A DNA stretch of 64,000 nt from DASRJJ01 sp050730855 (GCA_050730855.1 JBOHNU010000006.1:20712-84711); one strand, 5' to 3'. Counted from the stretch's first letter, positions 15,089 through 23,449 are shown. Numbers and translations: made by a program. The notes: a model not told the origin generated them from the letters alone.

Positions 15089-17635
15089 ATGAAGTTGCCA
15101 AAAGCGTACGAGCCTTCCCAATACGAGGCCGACATCTACGCCCTATGGGAAAAATCCCGCACCTTCCAGCCAAACGGTAAAACAGGGAAGCATTTTTCGG
15201 TCGTCGTCCCGCCGCCCAATGCCAACGCCTCTTTGCATATCGGGTTTGCCCTGACTATGACACTCCAGGACATTGCCGTTCGTTACCATCGCCTTAAGGG
15301 CGAACGTACGCTTTTTGTCCCGGGGGCTGACCACGCCGGGTTCGAGACCCAGGCCGTGTACGAAAAACACCTTGCCCGCGAGGGCAAAAGCCGCTTCGAC
15401 TTCAGCAGGGAAGAGCTGTACAAACAAATCTGGGACTTCGTAGCGCAAAACCGCAAGGGGTTCGAGCAGCAATTTCGCCAGCTTGGCGGCAGCGTTGACT
15501 GGGATCATTTTACCTTTACTCTGGACGACAAAGTGGTGAAGCGCGCCTACGCCACCTTTAAAAAAATGTGGGACGAAGGACTTATTTACAGAGGTGAGCG
15601 CCTGGTTAACTACTGCACGCACCACCGTACCGGCTTTGCCGACATCGAGGTAGAGTACAAAACCGCCAAAACGCCGCTGTATTACATGAAGTACGGGCCA
15701 TTTACACTGGCCACCACCCGGCCGGAGACTAAGTTTGGCGACACCGCCGTGGCCGTCCACCCCGATGACAAACGTTACAAAAAATACGTAGGCAAGGTGA
15801 TCGAAATTGAGGGAGTAAACGGCTCGTTCTCTGTCCAAGTTGTTGCCGACGAAATGGTTGACCTTAACTTCGGCACAGGCGTAGTTAAAATTACACCAGC
15901 TCATTCGTTTGACGATTGGGAAGTAGCCCAACGCCACAACCTGCCCGCCAAACGCGTTATAAGCCACGACGGCACGCTCAACCACGAGGCCGGTCGATTC
16001 CAGGGCATGACCGTTCTCGAAGCCCGCAAAGCAGTCGTAGAAGCTTTAGAAGAGAAGGGGTTGCTGGTAAAAGTAGATAAAGATTACCAAAACCGCGTCG
16101 GCCACTGCTACAAGTGCGGCACAGTTATTGAACCGATGCTTATGGAACAGTGGTTTGTTAACATGGAGCCGCTGGCCGAGGGTGCCATCAAAGTGCTTGA
16201 GGAAGGGAAGATCACCTTCTACCCCGATAGCAAGCGCGAGCAGCTCCTCGGCTACCTAAAGGGTTTGCGCGACTGGAACATCAGCCGCCAGATCGCCTGG
16301 GGCATCCCCATTCCGGCTTTTCAAAACGTGAACGACCCCGACGACTGGATTTTCGACGAGCGCGTTAAGGAAGAGATTATCACTGTCGGCGACAAAAAAT
16401 ACCGCCGCGACCCCGACGTGTTCGACACCTGGTTTAGTAGTAGCTCGTGGCCATATGCCACACTCAACTTCGGCGACGCCAAATCCGACGATTTTAAAAA
16501 CTTCTACCCCCTAAGCCTGATGGAAACCGGCGGCGAAATCCTCTACCCCTGGGTCAGCCGCATGATAATGCTGGGCCTGTACGTCACCGGCGACATCCCC
16601 TTCGAAGCAGTTTATATCCACGGCTACGTGATGGCCGAAGACGGCGGCAAAATGAGTAAATCGCTCGGCAACGTAATTAACGCGCCGGAGGTAGTGGAAA
16701 AATACGGCGCCGACGCCCTGCGTATGGGGATTGTCGCCGGGCGCGTGCCGGCCGTAAACCGCGGTTTTGACCCCCGTAAAGTCGAAGACGCGCGCAACTT
16801 TTGCAACAAACTGTGGAACATCGCCCGCTACGTCGAGACTAAGCTGAACGGCAACGAAGCCGGCGGCAAGCCCCGGCCGCAAACCGACGCCGACCATTGG
16901 GTGCTGCACAGGCTAGGGGAGGCAACCAACGCCATCGGCGCACATCTGGACGAATACCGCTTTGCTGAAGCCTACAACACGCTATACCACTTTGTGTGGG
17001 ACGACTTTGCCGACTGGTACATCGAGGCCAGCAAAGCCGCCGAAAACCCGGCCGTTTTATCCTACACTCTGGAGTCCGTGCTTAAGCTAATGCATCCGTT
17101 TGCGCCGTTTGTTACCGAAACCATCTGGCAGACGCTGCAGCTTGCCGGCAAAGACTCCATTTTAGCCACCACCGCCTGGCTGGAAATCCCGGCCGCCGAT
17201 GCCAAGCGCGCCAAGCAGTTTGAGGAAGTAAAAGCCATCGTTACAGAGGCACGCGCTATGCAAAAAGCCGCCGGCGTGGCCAAGGCCTCGCTGACCTTCG
17301 CCGACGCGCCACTCATCGAGACCAACGCCGCGCTCATCAAACGCCTGGCCAAGCTCGGCACAGTGGCCTTTGGCACCGCCAAAGACGGCGTAAAACTAAC
17401 CGCCTCCAAGCACGCCGCCAGCCTGGGAATCGACCCGCAAGCCTACCGCGCAAAACTGGCCGAGCAACAGACAGAAGTTAAACAGGCCATCAAACAGCTC
17501 GAGACTCGCCTCAAAAATCGCGCTTACACCCAGAACGCTCCGGCCAAAATAGTAGCCCAAACTCGCACTCAACTGGCCGAAGCCCAAACCCGCCTGGCCG
17601 CCCTGCAAGAAGAGCAGGGTAAAATCAGTGGCTAG
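15089..17635 (+). CDS. valS: Valyl-tRNA synthetase
   Basis: 848 aa. It charges tRNA-Val and edits Thr-tRNA-Val. Visible: the HIGH motif as LHIGFAL near residue 50, the editing domain (CP1) with TTRPETKFGDTAVAVHP near residue 212, the zinc-type motif CYKCG near 345, KMSKSLGN near residue 521, the anticodon-binding helical domain, and a short C-terminal coiled coil from about residue 785. It starts with AGGGGAC before the ATG. It is slightly shorter than E. coli ValS (951 aa), as is common in reduced genomes. Confidence 0.97.
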   Translation: MKLPKAYEPSQYEADIYALWEKSRTFQPNGKTGKHFSVVVPPPNANASLHIGFALTMTLQDIAVRYHRLKGERTLFVPGADHAGFETQAVYEKHLAREGKSRFDFSREELYKQIWDFVAQNRKGFEQQFRQLGGSVDWDHFTFTLDDKVVKRAYATFKKMWDEGLIYRGERLVNYCTHHRTGFADIEVEYKTAKTPLYYMKYGPFTLATTRPETKFGDTAVAVHPDDKRYKKYVGKVIEIEGVNGSFSVQVVADEMVDLNFGTGVVKITPAHSFDDWEVAQRHNLPAKRVISHDGTLNHEAGRFQGMTVLEARKAVVEALEEKGLLVKVDKDYQNRVGHCYKCGTVIEPMLMEQWFVNMEPLAEGAIKVLEEGKITFYPDSKREQLLGYLKGLRDWNISRQIAWGIPIPAFQNVNDPDDWIFDERVKEEIITVGDKKYRRDPDVFDTWFSSSSWPYATLNFGDAKSDDFKNFYPLSLMETGGEILYPWVSRMIMLGLYVTGDIPFEAVYIHGYVMAEDGGKMSKSLGNVINAPEVVEKYGADALRMGIVAGRVPAVNRGFDPRKVEDARNFCNKLWNIARYVETKLNGNEAGGKPRPQTDADHWVLHRLGEATNAIGAHLDEYRFAEAYNTLYHFVWDDFADWYIEASKAAENPAVLSYTLESVLKLMHPFAPFVTETIWQTLQLAGKDSILATTAWLEIPAADAKRAKQFEEVKAIVTEARAMQKAAGVAKASLTFADAPLIETNAALIKRLAKLGTVAFGTAKDGVKLTASKHAASLGIDPQAYRAKLAEQQTEVKQAIKQLETRLKNRAYTQNAPAKIVAQTRTQLAEAQTRLAALQEEQGKISG

Positions 17636-17858
17636 CTCCAGCCCTTGGCAGCTTTGCGATACAGTAAATCTGGACGACCCGCCACTAACCAGGCGAATCC
17701 GGCACTACTGGCGTTGATTGAACGTGCCGAGCAATCCGTACCGCTGCACGACACATTGCCGACCCTGTTGACTGGCAGCGGCAACAGCGGCGCTGGAGCG
17801 ACCCCTGGAAAGAAGCCCGGAAGGAAACCGGCCTGGCTTTGTTTGACCCACTGGACTA
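17628..17858 (+). pseudogene. Frameshifted short gene downstream of valS
   Basis: Coding-like sequence runs from a GTG that overlaps the valS stop (AGGG ribosome binding site) through three frames. Frame one begins VASSSPWQLCDTVNLDD and reaches a TGA near 17717. The next frame continues LALIERAEQSVPLHDTL, and a third ends SDPWKEARKETGLALFDPLD at TAA 17856-17858. Two -1 shifts would join them into a protein of about 75 aa. I do not recognise it. A chance pattern in GC-rich sequence cannot be excluded. Confidence 0.35.
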
Positions 17859-18602
17859 ATGGCCGTGGAGTTCGCCGGCCAGCTGCGTGACCAAAAATAT
17901 GGCTGCGACGCCGAGGATGGTGAGCACGATGGTGGTGCGGTCGGATTTTTCGTCGTGCGCCTGGGGCAAAATGTCGCTGGCGCCGATGTACAGCAAAAAG
18001 CCGGCAAAGAAGGCCAGGTAGTAGGCCAAAAACTGCTCGGGCAGCGTAAAGAACAGAGTAGATACAGCACCCACCAACGGCAGCGCACCGTTTAGCAGCA
18101 CCAGCTTGAGTGTCCGCTGCACGCTGTTTTTGTGCGCCAGCATCAAGGTGGCGGTGTTTAGCCCGTCGGCAAAGCGATGGGCGATTAAGGCGACCGACAC
18201 GGTCAGGCCAACGGCCACATTCACCTGGAACGCCAGACCGATGCCAATACCGTCCAGCAAGCTATGCCCGCCGATGGCCAGCGCCGAGAGCACTCCCACT
18301 TGGGGATGGCGGTGTTTGCCGTACTGCGTCTCGTGCTGATGATGGATAAGCAGCAGCTTCTCGGCAATATGGAACAGCAAAAAGCCGGCAACCAGGGTTA
18401 CCATCACCCAAATGGGGTCAAGCTCGAACTCGTGGATAATCTCAAACATTTCGGGCAGCACATCAAAGGCAACTACACCGAGGATGATGCCGGCGGTAAA
18501 CCCTAAAATATGGTTAAACCGCTTGGCATGGTGCTTTATGGCGAACAAGCCGCCAGCGACGGCGGCCGCAAACATGCAAAGTGTAAAGATGACTGCCAGC
18601 AT
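17856..18602 (-). CDS. ZIP-family divalent metal transporter
   Basis: 248 aa with eight hydrophobic helices. ZIP proteins import zinc, iron or manganese. The histidine-rich loop (HHQHETQYGKHRH, near residues 86-98) and the two metal-site helices HSLLDGIGIG (near 113) and HRFADGLN (near 142) are the family hallmarks. It is divergent from a Fur-type regulator. Its -10 box lies 6 bp before its ATG and the two promoters overlap one operator, so metal-dependent control by that regulator is very likely. Confidence 0.93.
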   Translation of the reverse strand: MLAVIFTLCMFAAAVAGGLFAIKHHAKRFNHILGFTAGIILGVVAFDVLPEMFEIIHEFELDPIWVMVTLVAGFLLFHIAEKLLLIHHQHETQYGKHRHPQVGVLSALAIGGHSLLDGIGIGLAFQVNVAVGLTVSVALIAHRFADGLNTATLMLAHKNSVQRTLKLVLLNGALPLVGAVSTLFFTLPEQFLAYYLAFFAGFLLYIGASDILPQAHDEKSDRTTIVLTILGVAAIFLVTQLAGELHGH

Positions 18603-18608
18603 AACTAC

Positions 18609-18661
18609 AACATACGGTTCACAGTTGTTGTTTGCAAATATGTCGCAATATCTGCTAAACT
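18609..18661. promoter_or_regulatory. Overlapping divergent zip/fur promoters with a Zur/Fur-like operator
   Basis: The palindromic hexamer TTGCAA (18632-18637) can act as -35 on both strands. Minus: 17-bp spacer, TATGTT (18609-18614), 6 bp, zip ATG. Plus: 18-bp spacer, TAAACT (18656-18661), 6 bp, fur ATG. The near-palindrome GCAAATAT-6-ATATCTGC (18634-18655, 7 of 8 pairs) fills the plus promoter spacer. Both messages would be leaderless. Confidence 0.7.
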
Positions 18662-18667
18662 TGCTAC

Positions 18668-19108
18668 ATGTTTACGCCAAAAGAGGTGTTTGCCAAACTC
18701 TTAAAAGATAGCCGCCAGAGCGTCACCGGCGCACGGGTGTCGGTGTTCGAGGCGCTGCTCGGCCGCGAGCCAATGAGTATGCACGAGCTTGTAGCACGGA
18801 CGAATGGAGTGGACCGCGCCAGCGTGTACCGTGCCGTCGGTCTGTTTGAACGGCTGGGGATTGTGCAGCGGCTTAGCATCGGCTGGAAGTACAAAATCGA
18901 GCTGACCGACCGTTTTGCCGAGCACCATCACCACCTCACCTGCACGGCTTGCGGCAAAACAATCGCCATGGGCGAGGCCGAACTGGAGTCGCTCATCGCC
19001 AAGCTGGCCGCCGAGCACAATTTTACCCCCACCGCTCACCAAATAGAGGTACAAGGCTTGTGCAATGATTGCGCGGCTACTACTCGGCAGGTTCCAGGGC
19101 GGACTTGA
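18668..19108 (+). CDS. Fur-family metal-responsive regulator (Zur-like)
   Basis: 146 aa, full length for Fur/Zur/PerR. Winged-helix domain at about residues 1-82 (RASVYRAVGLFERLGIV is the recognition-helix region) and a dimerisation domain with the metal ligands HHHH near 91-95, CTACG near 97-101 and a C-terminal CNDC pair (structural zinc site, four cysteines in all). Given the divergent ZIP transporter and the shared operator, zinc sensing (Zur) is the best guess. Iron or manganese is possible. The ATG at 18668 has no SD and lies 6 bp from its -10. The 3' end overlaps the convergent XRE-HAD gene by 29 bp. Confidence 0.92.
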   Translation: MFTPKEVFAKLLKDSRQSVTGARVSVFEALLGREPMSMHELVARTNGVDRASVYRAVGLFERLGIVQRLSIGWKYKIELTDRFAEHHHHLTCTACGKTIAMGEAELESLIAKLAAEHNFTPTAHQIEVQGLCNDCAATTRQVPGRT

Positions 19109-19913
19109 TGCGTTTGATCGACTCTTCCGGGCGGTAATCGTCGAACCATAGCACGCGCCAGCCCTGTTTTTCGGCGGCCATTAGGTTTACGCGGCCGTCA
19201 TCGACCAGTAAAATTTCGTTGGCCGGCACACCGGCACGCTCGGTGGCGATTTGGTAAATCTTGGCTTCTGGCTTGATTGTTTTGACCACCGAAGAATCAA
19301 TGACAGAATCGTAAGGCAAGTCGGGCAACAGACCCTGCTGTCTCATGGCGTCGATTAGCCCCGGCATAATATTGGACAAAAGTCCCAGGCGGTAATGCTT
19401 GGCCGTCCACTCCAAAAACGGCCGCATGGCCGCGATAGGCTCAATTGCATCCAGATAGTACTTTTGCCAATCCAATTTGGCAACGCCCAGCGCCTTGGCA
19501 TAGGCGCGGTTAAACTCGTCCATGCCAATTCTGCCCTGGCAAGCGTCGTCGTTATAGTGCCAAAAGGTGGTTTCGATAATATCCGGCGGCACGTTGGTAT
19601 CCTCAGCGATTTTGGAAAACGCGCGGTGGAAAAACCGCACCAGACAGCCATTTATGTCGAAATACACAAAACTAATGCCGGTTTTGGACTTACCCTTGGT
19701 TTTTTTGGCGCTGCCGATCAGGTCGTCTAGACTGATGCCGAGCGCGTTGGTGATGTTTTGGATGGTAAACACCGAGGGCGCTTTAATGGCGCCGCGCTCA
19801 ATTTTGGTAAGCGTAGAATAGCTCAACCCCGCCTCTTGGCAAAGAGTTTGCTGCGTAAACCCCGCTGCCAATCGCGCAGCCTGTAATCGCCGCCCTAGCG
19901 CCGCCTCATTCAT
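19080..19913 (-). CDS. XRE helix-turn-helix fused to a HAD-like domain
   Basis: About 277 aa. Residues 1-62 form an XRE/Cro-type helix-turn-helix (LGRRLQAARLAAGFTQQTL, then SYSTLTKIERG). Residues 80-275 are a HAD-superfamily domain: motif I FDINGCLV, motif II LLSNI, motif III KPEAKIY, motif IV LLVDDGRVN. The second motif I Asp is replaced by Asn, so catalysis may differ from a normal HAD phosphatase. It may be a regulator whose HAD part senses or hydrolyses a phosphometabolite. I chose the ATG at 19913 (third codon of the longer frame) because TATGAT (19920-19925) ends 6 bp before it. Confidence 0.88.
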   Translation of the reverse strand: MNEAALGRRLQAARLAAGFTQQTLCQEAGLSYSTLTKIERGAIKAPSVFTIQNITNALGISLDDLIGSAKKTKGKSKTGISFVYFDINGCLVRFFHRAFSKIAEDTNVPPDIIETTFWHYNDDACQGRIGMDEFNRAYAKALGVAKLDWQKYYLDAIEPIAAMRPFLEWTAKHYRLGLLSNIMPGLIDAMRQQGLLPDLPYDSVIDSSVVKTIKPEAKIYQIATERAGVPANEILLVDDGRVNLMAAEKQGWRVLWFDDYRPEESIKRIKSALEPAE

Positions 19914-19919
19914 AGCCAT

Positions 19920-19925
19920 ATCATA
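19920..19925 (-). promoter_or_regulatory. -10 box of the XRE-HAD gene, leaderless spacing
   Basis: TATGAT on the minus strand, 6 bp, ATG at 19913. TTGCAT (19942-19947) with a 16-bp spacer is a plausible -35. Confidence 0.5.
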
Positions 19926-19984
19926 CCAGTTTGAGTTTGGAATGCAAGGGTAACTAGCCGCAAACGGCCAGGCTTTGCCCGTGC

Positions 19985-19990
19985 TAAAAT
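19985..19990 (+). promoter_or_regulatory. Extended -10 box, leaderless spacing
   Basis: TGC-TAAAAT, 6 bp, then the ATG at 19997 of the following membrane-protein gene. Confidence 0.55.
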
Positions 19991-19996
19991 ATGGTT

Positions 19997-21091
19997 ATGT
20001 CATTCTGGCGTAAATCCGGGGTTGTGGTGGTGGCCGCGCTGTTGCCGGTTGTTTTGTTTGCCTGGGGGCTGTTTTTTGCGACCCACCAGATGGTGGCCGC
20101 GCCGGATCGCCTTAAGCAAACCTTGGAAACCAGCGGCATTTACCAAACGTTGGTGGGCGACATCCTACGGCAAACCGAAAACAGCGAAGCTGCGCCAGAC
20201 GGCGAAAAGCAGGCAACTCCCACCGATCAGCCGGAGGTGCAGCAGGCCGTAAAAGCCGCCGCTTCGCCGGAGTTCCTTAAAAGCCAGGTTGAGAGATTTT
20301 TGGACGATATTTACGCCTGGGTGCGCGGCGACAGCGAGCGCCTAGAGTTTCAGATTGATCTGACCGAGACAAAAGCCAGGCTTGCCGACGGCCTAGCTAG
20401 CGCCGTTAACAGCCGTCTGGCCAGCCTGCCGGAGTGCAGCGGGTCGGTGAGCGCCGGATCGTTCGTGTCGTTCGACCCGTTCACCGCCGAATGCGTGCCG
20501 CGCGGCCTGGACAGCGGCGCAGCCACTGCCCAAATCCGCAGCGAAGTTGACAAACTCATCGAGAAACCGCTTATCACCCAAGACGATATAAAAAACGATC
20601 AGGGGCAACCGCTCGGACAGCAATTACAAGCCTTGCCGGTCGCGTACAATGGCCTGGTGCTTGGCACGCGACTTGGGGCTTTGGCTGTAGTGCTTTTGGC
20701 GGGAGCACTAATTCTTCTTAGCATCCCTTGGCGCGCCGGGTTAAAACGAGTGGGCATTGTGTTTGTAGTTGTTGGCGGCGCGACGTCGTTACTAGCGCTG
20801 GGCGGTACTTTTGTCTTTAAACGGCTGTCCGAGGGGCTGGGCGGAGGGAAGGGGTTCGACAGCGCCATCACCCTCGCCCACCTATTCGCAGACGGCTTCC
20901 GAACCTGGTGGCTAGGGTACGGGCTGTTCCTTTTGCTGCTAGGTATCGCTGCGTTGGTGGCGCTCAATTTTATCAAACAGCGGAGGGAACCGGCCGCGGC
21001 GGAAAAAATGGAAAGCGCGGAAAAAACGGGCGGCAAGTTGCCAGACGCAAAAACCACAGCTACTTCAGACATAAAAACAGACGAAAAATAA
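19997..21091 (+). CDS. Hypothetical membrane protein, three to four helices
   Basis: About 364 aa (an alternative ATG at 19991 adds two residues, but the -10 spacing favours 19997). One helix at residues 8-30, then an outside-facing soluble domain of about 190 residues with two cysteines that could pair, then three helices at about 225-330 and a Lys/Glu-rich cytosolic tail with two MES/EKT-type repeats. I do not recognise the family. The architecture (membrane anchor, extracytoplasmic domain, C-terminal helix bundle) suggests an envelope protein. Confidence 0.8.
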   Translation: MSFWRKSGVVVVAALLPVVLFAWGLFFATHQMVAAPDRLKQTLETSGIYQTLVGDILRQTENSEAAPDGEKQATPTDQPEVQQAVKAAASPEFLKSQVERFLDDIYAWVRGDSERLEFQIDLTETKARLADGLASAVNSRLASLPECSGSVSAGSFVSFDPFTAECVPRGLDSGAATAQIRSEVDKLIEKPLITQDDIKNDQGQPLGQQLQALPVAYNGLVLGTRLGALAVVLLAGALILLSIPWRAGLKRVGIVFVVVGGATSLLALGGTFVFKRLSEGLGGGKGFDSAITLAHLFADGFRTWWLGYGLFLLLLGIAALVALNFIKQRREPAAAEKMESAEKTGGKLPDAKTTATSDIKTDEK

Positions 21092-21223
21092 TTGGGGGAG
21101 GGATTCGCTCTTGTTCTGCTTCGCAAAAGTGCGGGCACTTTTGCTTCGGCCAAGCGTGGAAAACATGAACAGCCACCCGACTGTTCACGCCCTCGTATCG
21201 AGGGTTCGAACACGTCATTCCGA

Positions 21224-21263
21224 CCAACCCCGACGGCCCGACCAAGGCCAAGCCGTCCGGGGT

Positions 21264-21266
<3 letters not shown>
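21224..21266 (-). terminator. Strong hairpin 3' of tRNA-Ser(CGA)
   Basis: CCAACCCCGACGGC (21224-21237) pairs with GCCGTCCGGGGTTGG (21252-21266), with one bulged base. It overlaps the encoded CCA end of the minus-strand tRNA. It has no T-tract, so it could be a processing or stability element instead of a terminator. Confidence 0.5.
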
Positions 21267-21353
<87 letters not shown>

Positions 21354-21423
21354 TTGAACACTCATTTTACCACATCAGGCTGGCAATTAACCCCTTGGTG
21401 TGCTAAGATTACATCTGTTGTAT

Positions 21424-21500
21424 GCACCCGTAGCTCAGCTGGATAGAGCGTTGGCTTGCGGAGCCAAAGGTCGTGTGTTCGAATCACGCCGGGTGTACCA
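21424..21500 (+). tRNA. tRNA-Arg(GCG)
   Basis: A 77-nt gene with encoded CCA. Acceptor GCACCCG pairs with CGGGTGT (first pair G-U). Anticodon stem TTGGC/GCCAA, loop TTGCGGA, so the anticodon is GCG. A20 in the D loop is the Arg identity base. Most bacteria use ACG (inosine) for CGN codons, so this is unusual. GCG would read CGC and CGU without editing by TadA. Confidence 0.9.
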
Positions 21501-21685
21501 TTCATAGCCCAACTGGTAGAAAGAGCAAAACTAAGGATTTTTAGTGGAGTAATTCTACGGGGGAGGGCAAGAAAACGATTCAAACTTGACAAGTTTTTCC
21601 TGTTTTCCGCCTAGGAAAATTCTGTAATACAGTTCATTTTCGACGCATTCGCCGTACCTGACTGCAACGTATTTTTGTCTTATTA
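21501..21685. other. Intergenic stretch, nothing recognised
   Basis: The 185 bp between tRNA-Arg and the membrane-protein gene hold no coding frame, strong hairpin or repeat that I can support. Confidence 0.6.
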
Positions 21686-22258
21686 TCAAAACCGGATGCG
21701 GTTTGTAATGGTGTCTACCATGCCTTGTTTGCGGTTGACTATTGGGAGACTACCGGAGATGACGGCGATGATTGCGTTGGCGTTTTCCGGCGGAACGTAC
21801 ACATCTATGGAGGGCGCGAAACGCTTGTGCGGCATAAACACAACGGTGGCAAGCGACCCTTCGGCCATAACGGCGAACGATTTAAACTGAGTATAGGGGT
21901 AATATTTTTGCCCCACGGTAAGCCCGCCGGCGTCCACCCGGTAGGCCAGTACGCGCGGCTTGCGCGCGGCAGCCACCGCAAAAACGACCCCCGCGAACAC
22001 AATTATGCCCGAAGAAATCACATCCCGGGTAATTAGGTAAACCAGCGCAGCCACGACAACCGTCGCCAAAAGCACCTGCACGTACCATGCCGTGTGCTTC
22101 TCGTGGGCTACATATTCCGACGCCGTCCACTCTACCGAGCTTTTTTGCGCCTCGTCAGATTGGCGTGGAGCATCAGTGCTTTGCACTCCAGCCCCGCCAG
22201 GTGAAAACACCCATCCGGCTTGTTGGCCAGCCTGGCGCCCGTTGTTACCTCCATCCAT
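21686..22258 (-). CDS. Hypothetical two-helix membrane protein
   Basis: About 190 aa from the ATG at 22258 (a longer frame to 22312 runs into the terminator and lacks signals). The first 60 residues are polar and Gln/Gly rich. Two adjacent helices span about residues 60-100 (VQVLLATVVVAALVYLIT and SSGIIVFAGVVFAVAAA). Then comes an 85-residue soluble beta-rich domain facing the cytosol. No family is recognised. TACAAT (22266-22271) ends 7 bp before the ATG, with TTGTAG 16 bp upstream as -35. It sits among four tRNA genes. Confidence 0.8.
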   Translation of the reverse strand: MDGGNNGRQAGQQAGWVFSPGGAGVQSTDAPRQSDEAQKSSVEWTASEYVAHEKHTAWYVQVLLATVVVAALVYLITRDVISSGIIVFAGVVFAVAAARKPRVLAYRVDAGGLTVGQKYYPYTQFKSFAVMAEGSLATVVFMPHKRFAPSIDVYVPPENANAIIAVISGSLPIVNRKQGMVDTITNRIRF

Positions 22259-22265
22259 AAGAGTT

Positions 22266-22271
22266 ATTGTA
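22266..22271 (-). promoter_or_regulatory. -10 box of the two-helix protein gene, leaderless spacing
   Basis: TACAAT on the minus strand, 7 bp (AACTCTT), ATG at 22258. TTGTAG is 16 bp upstream. Confidence 0.5.
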
Positions 22272-22311
22272 CACCGAAAAACTAGCGCTACAAAGCACCT
22301 TAAGGGCAGCA

Positions 22312-22339
22312 AAAAAGACCCAGAAGACTGGGTCTTTTT
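22312..22339. terminator. Bidirectional intrinsic terminator
   Basis: AAAAAGACCCAG / CTGGGTCTTTTT with a 4-nt loop, between the tRNA-Ser(GCT) gene (minus strand, 3' end at 22343) and the next minus-strand gene. It is well placed to end the tRNA transcript. Confidence 0.9.
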
Positions 22340-22342
22340 GTG

Positions 22343-22435
22343 TGGCGGAGAGAGAGGGATTCGAACCCTCGCGGGGGATTGCTCCCCCCTAGCGATTTAG
22401 CAAACCGCCCCCTTCAGCCTCTTGGGTACCTCTCC
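22343..22435 (-). tRNA. tRNA-Ser(GCT)
   Basis: A 93-nt class II tRNA with encoded CCA, acceptor GGAGAGG / TCTCTCC (one G-U pair) and a long variable arm with a strong stem. The anticodon stem is GCGGT/ATCGC with loop TTGCTAA, giving anticodon GCT for AGC/AGU. Confidence 0.95.
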
Positions 22436-22478
22436 GTGCTAATGACTGAACCGACGTATTGTACCGCCTTTTCACTTT

Positions 22479-22566
22479 TGGCGGAAGGGGTGGGATTCGA
22501 ACCCACGGTGAGTCTCCCCACGACGGTTTTCAAGACCGTTACCTTAAACCGCTCGGTCACCCTTCC
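22479..22566 (-). tRNA. tRNA-Ser(TGA)
   Basis: An 88-nt class II tRNA with encoded CCA. Acceptor GGAAGGG. Anticodon stem ACGGT/ACCGT with loop CTTGAAA, giving TGA, the main UCN reader. It lies 43 bp from tRNA-Ser(GCT), and the two may be co-transcribed. Confidence 0.95.
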
Positions 22567-22616
22567 GTAACTTCGTGATTAACAGAGGTAATTATAGCAG
22601 ATTCTGCGCTACCCGA

Positions 22617-23273
22617 CTAGGCGGCGGCAAAAACAACTGCGCTTACGCGCTTGGCGCCAGCAATTTTGAGAGCCGAGGCACAAGCCTCGAGCGTAGCTCC
22701 TGTTGTAACTACGTCATCAACTAAGATAATATTACGGTTTTTCACATTTCCCACCACAAAAAATAGCTCGTTCATCTGAGCTTTTCGCTCTTTACGACTT
22801 TTGCCAACCTGGCGCTGTTGGCCAAGGCGGGCGAGCAGGGAGGCATGCACCAATCCGGTTCGCCTGGAAATCCCGCGTGCTATCAGAGCGGCCTGGTCGT
22901 ACCCCCTCTGTCGCACCCGTGACGTAGCAGTCGGTATGTGTGCTATAACCTCGTCCGGCTCGTAGCGTAGCGCTGCCAGCAGGTCGGCAATCGGTTCGGC
23001 GCCCATCCGCAGCCGTTCAAACTTAATTTTCCGTACTAATTCCTTGGCCAATCCGTCGTAGGTAGTGACCGATTGTACCGCAAACAAACGTGTCGAGCGG
23101 CGGCAAGCGCCGCATGTCCGAAACCCACTTTGGCTGCGCTGACAACGGTAGCAGCGCGGCACTACAGGCGACAACCCTGCGCAGCACGCTGGGCATAGCG
23201 GCGTACCTTCGCTACGGCACCCCAGGCATTCGTGCGGGGCAATGGTGCTCAAAATGTATTCAATTAACTTCAT
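22617..23273 (-). CDS. comF: ComF family protein (phosphoribosyltransferase-like)
   Basis: About 218 aa. The N-terminal zinc-ribbon-like segment has several CxxC pairs (CLGC, CPAC, CYRC, CGAC) at about residues 13-55. The C-terminal PRTase fold has the PRPP-binding loop NIILVDDVVTTGATLEAC near residue 182. ComF supports uptake of single-stranded DNA during natural transformation. I set the start at the MKLIEY methionine (23273) and not 23303, since a TATTAA box lies 7 bp upstream and the longer extension is not conserved-looking. It is divergent from hsp20. Confidence 0.88.
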   Translation of the reverse strand: MKLIEYILSTIAPHECLGCRSEGTPLCPACCAGLSPVVPRCYRCQRSQSGFRTCGACRRSTRLFAVQSVTTYDGLAKELVRKIKFERLRMGAEPIADLLAALRYEPDEVIAHIPTATSRVRQRGYDQAALIARGISRRTGLVHASLLARLGQQRQVGKSRKERKAQMNELFFVVGNVKNRNIILVDDVVTTGATLEACASALKIAGAKRVSAVVFAAA

Positions 23274-23310
23274 GTTGTGTTTAATATGTTGTAAATAAAG
23301 CATATACTTG

Positions 23311-23340
23311 TTGCAAGGTGTAGCATCACTAAGCTATACT
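23311..23340 (+). promoter_or_regulatory. hsp20 promoter
   Basis: TTGCAA (23311-23316), 18-bp spacer, TATACT (23335-23340). The predicted leader is about 100 nt. It has no CIRCE, so control differs from groESL. Confidence 0.6.
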
Positions 23341-23449
23341 GTTAATAATACAAAAACGCAAGGAAACTTTTATTTAACCGAAGGCCTTGTCCGGAGTTAC
23401 ATCAGGGTGGCGGGCAATCGGCATAAATAGACTTGGAGGGTAACAACTT

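Noticed and set aside
15143..15985. A 280-codon open frame on the minus strand across valS
   Set aside because: It lies fully antisense to valS. Its residues do not form a plausible protein (unusual Val/Gly/His runs) and it has no start signal. It is a shadow of the GC-rich coding strand.
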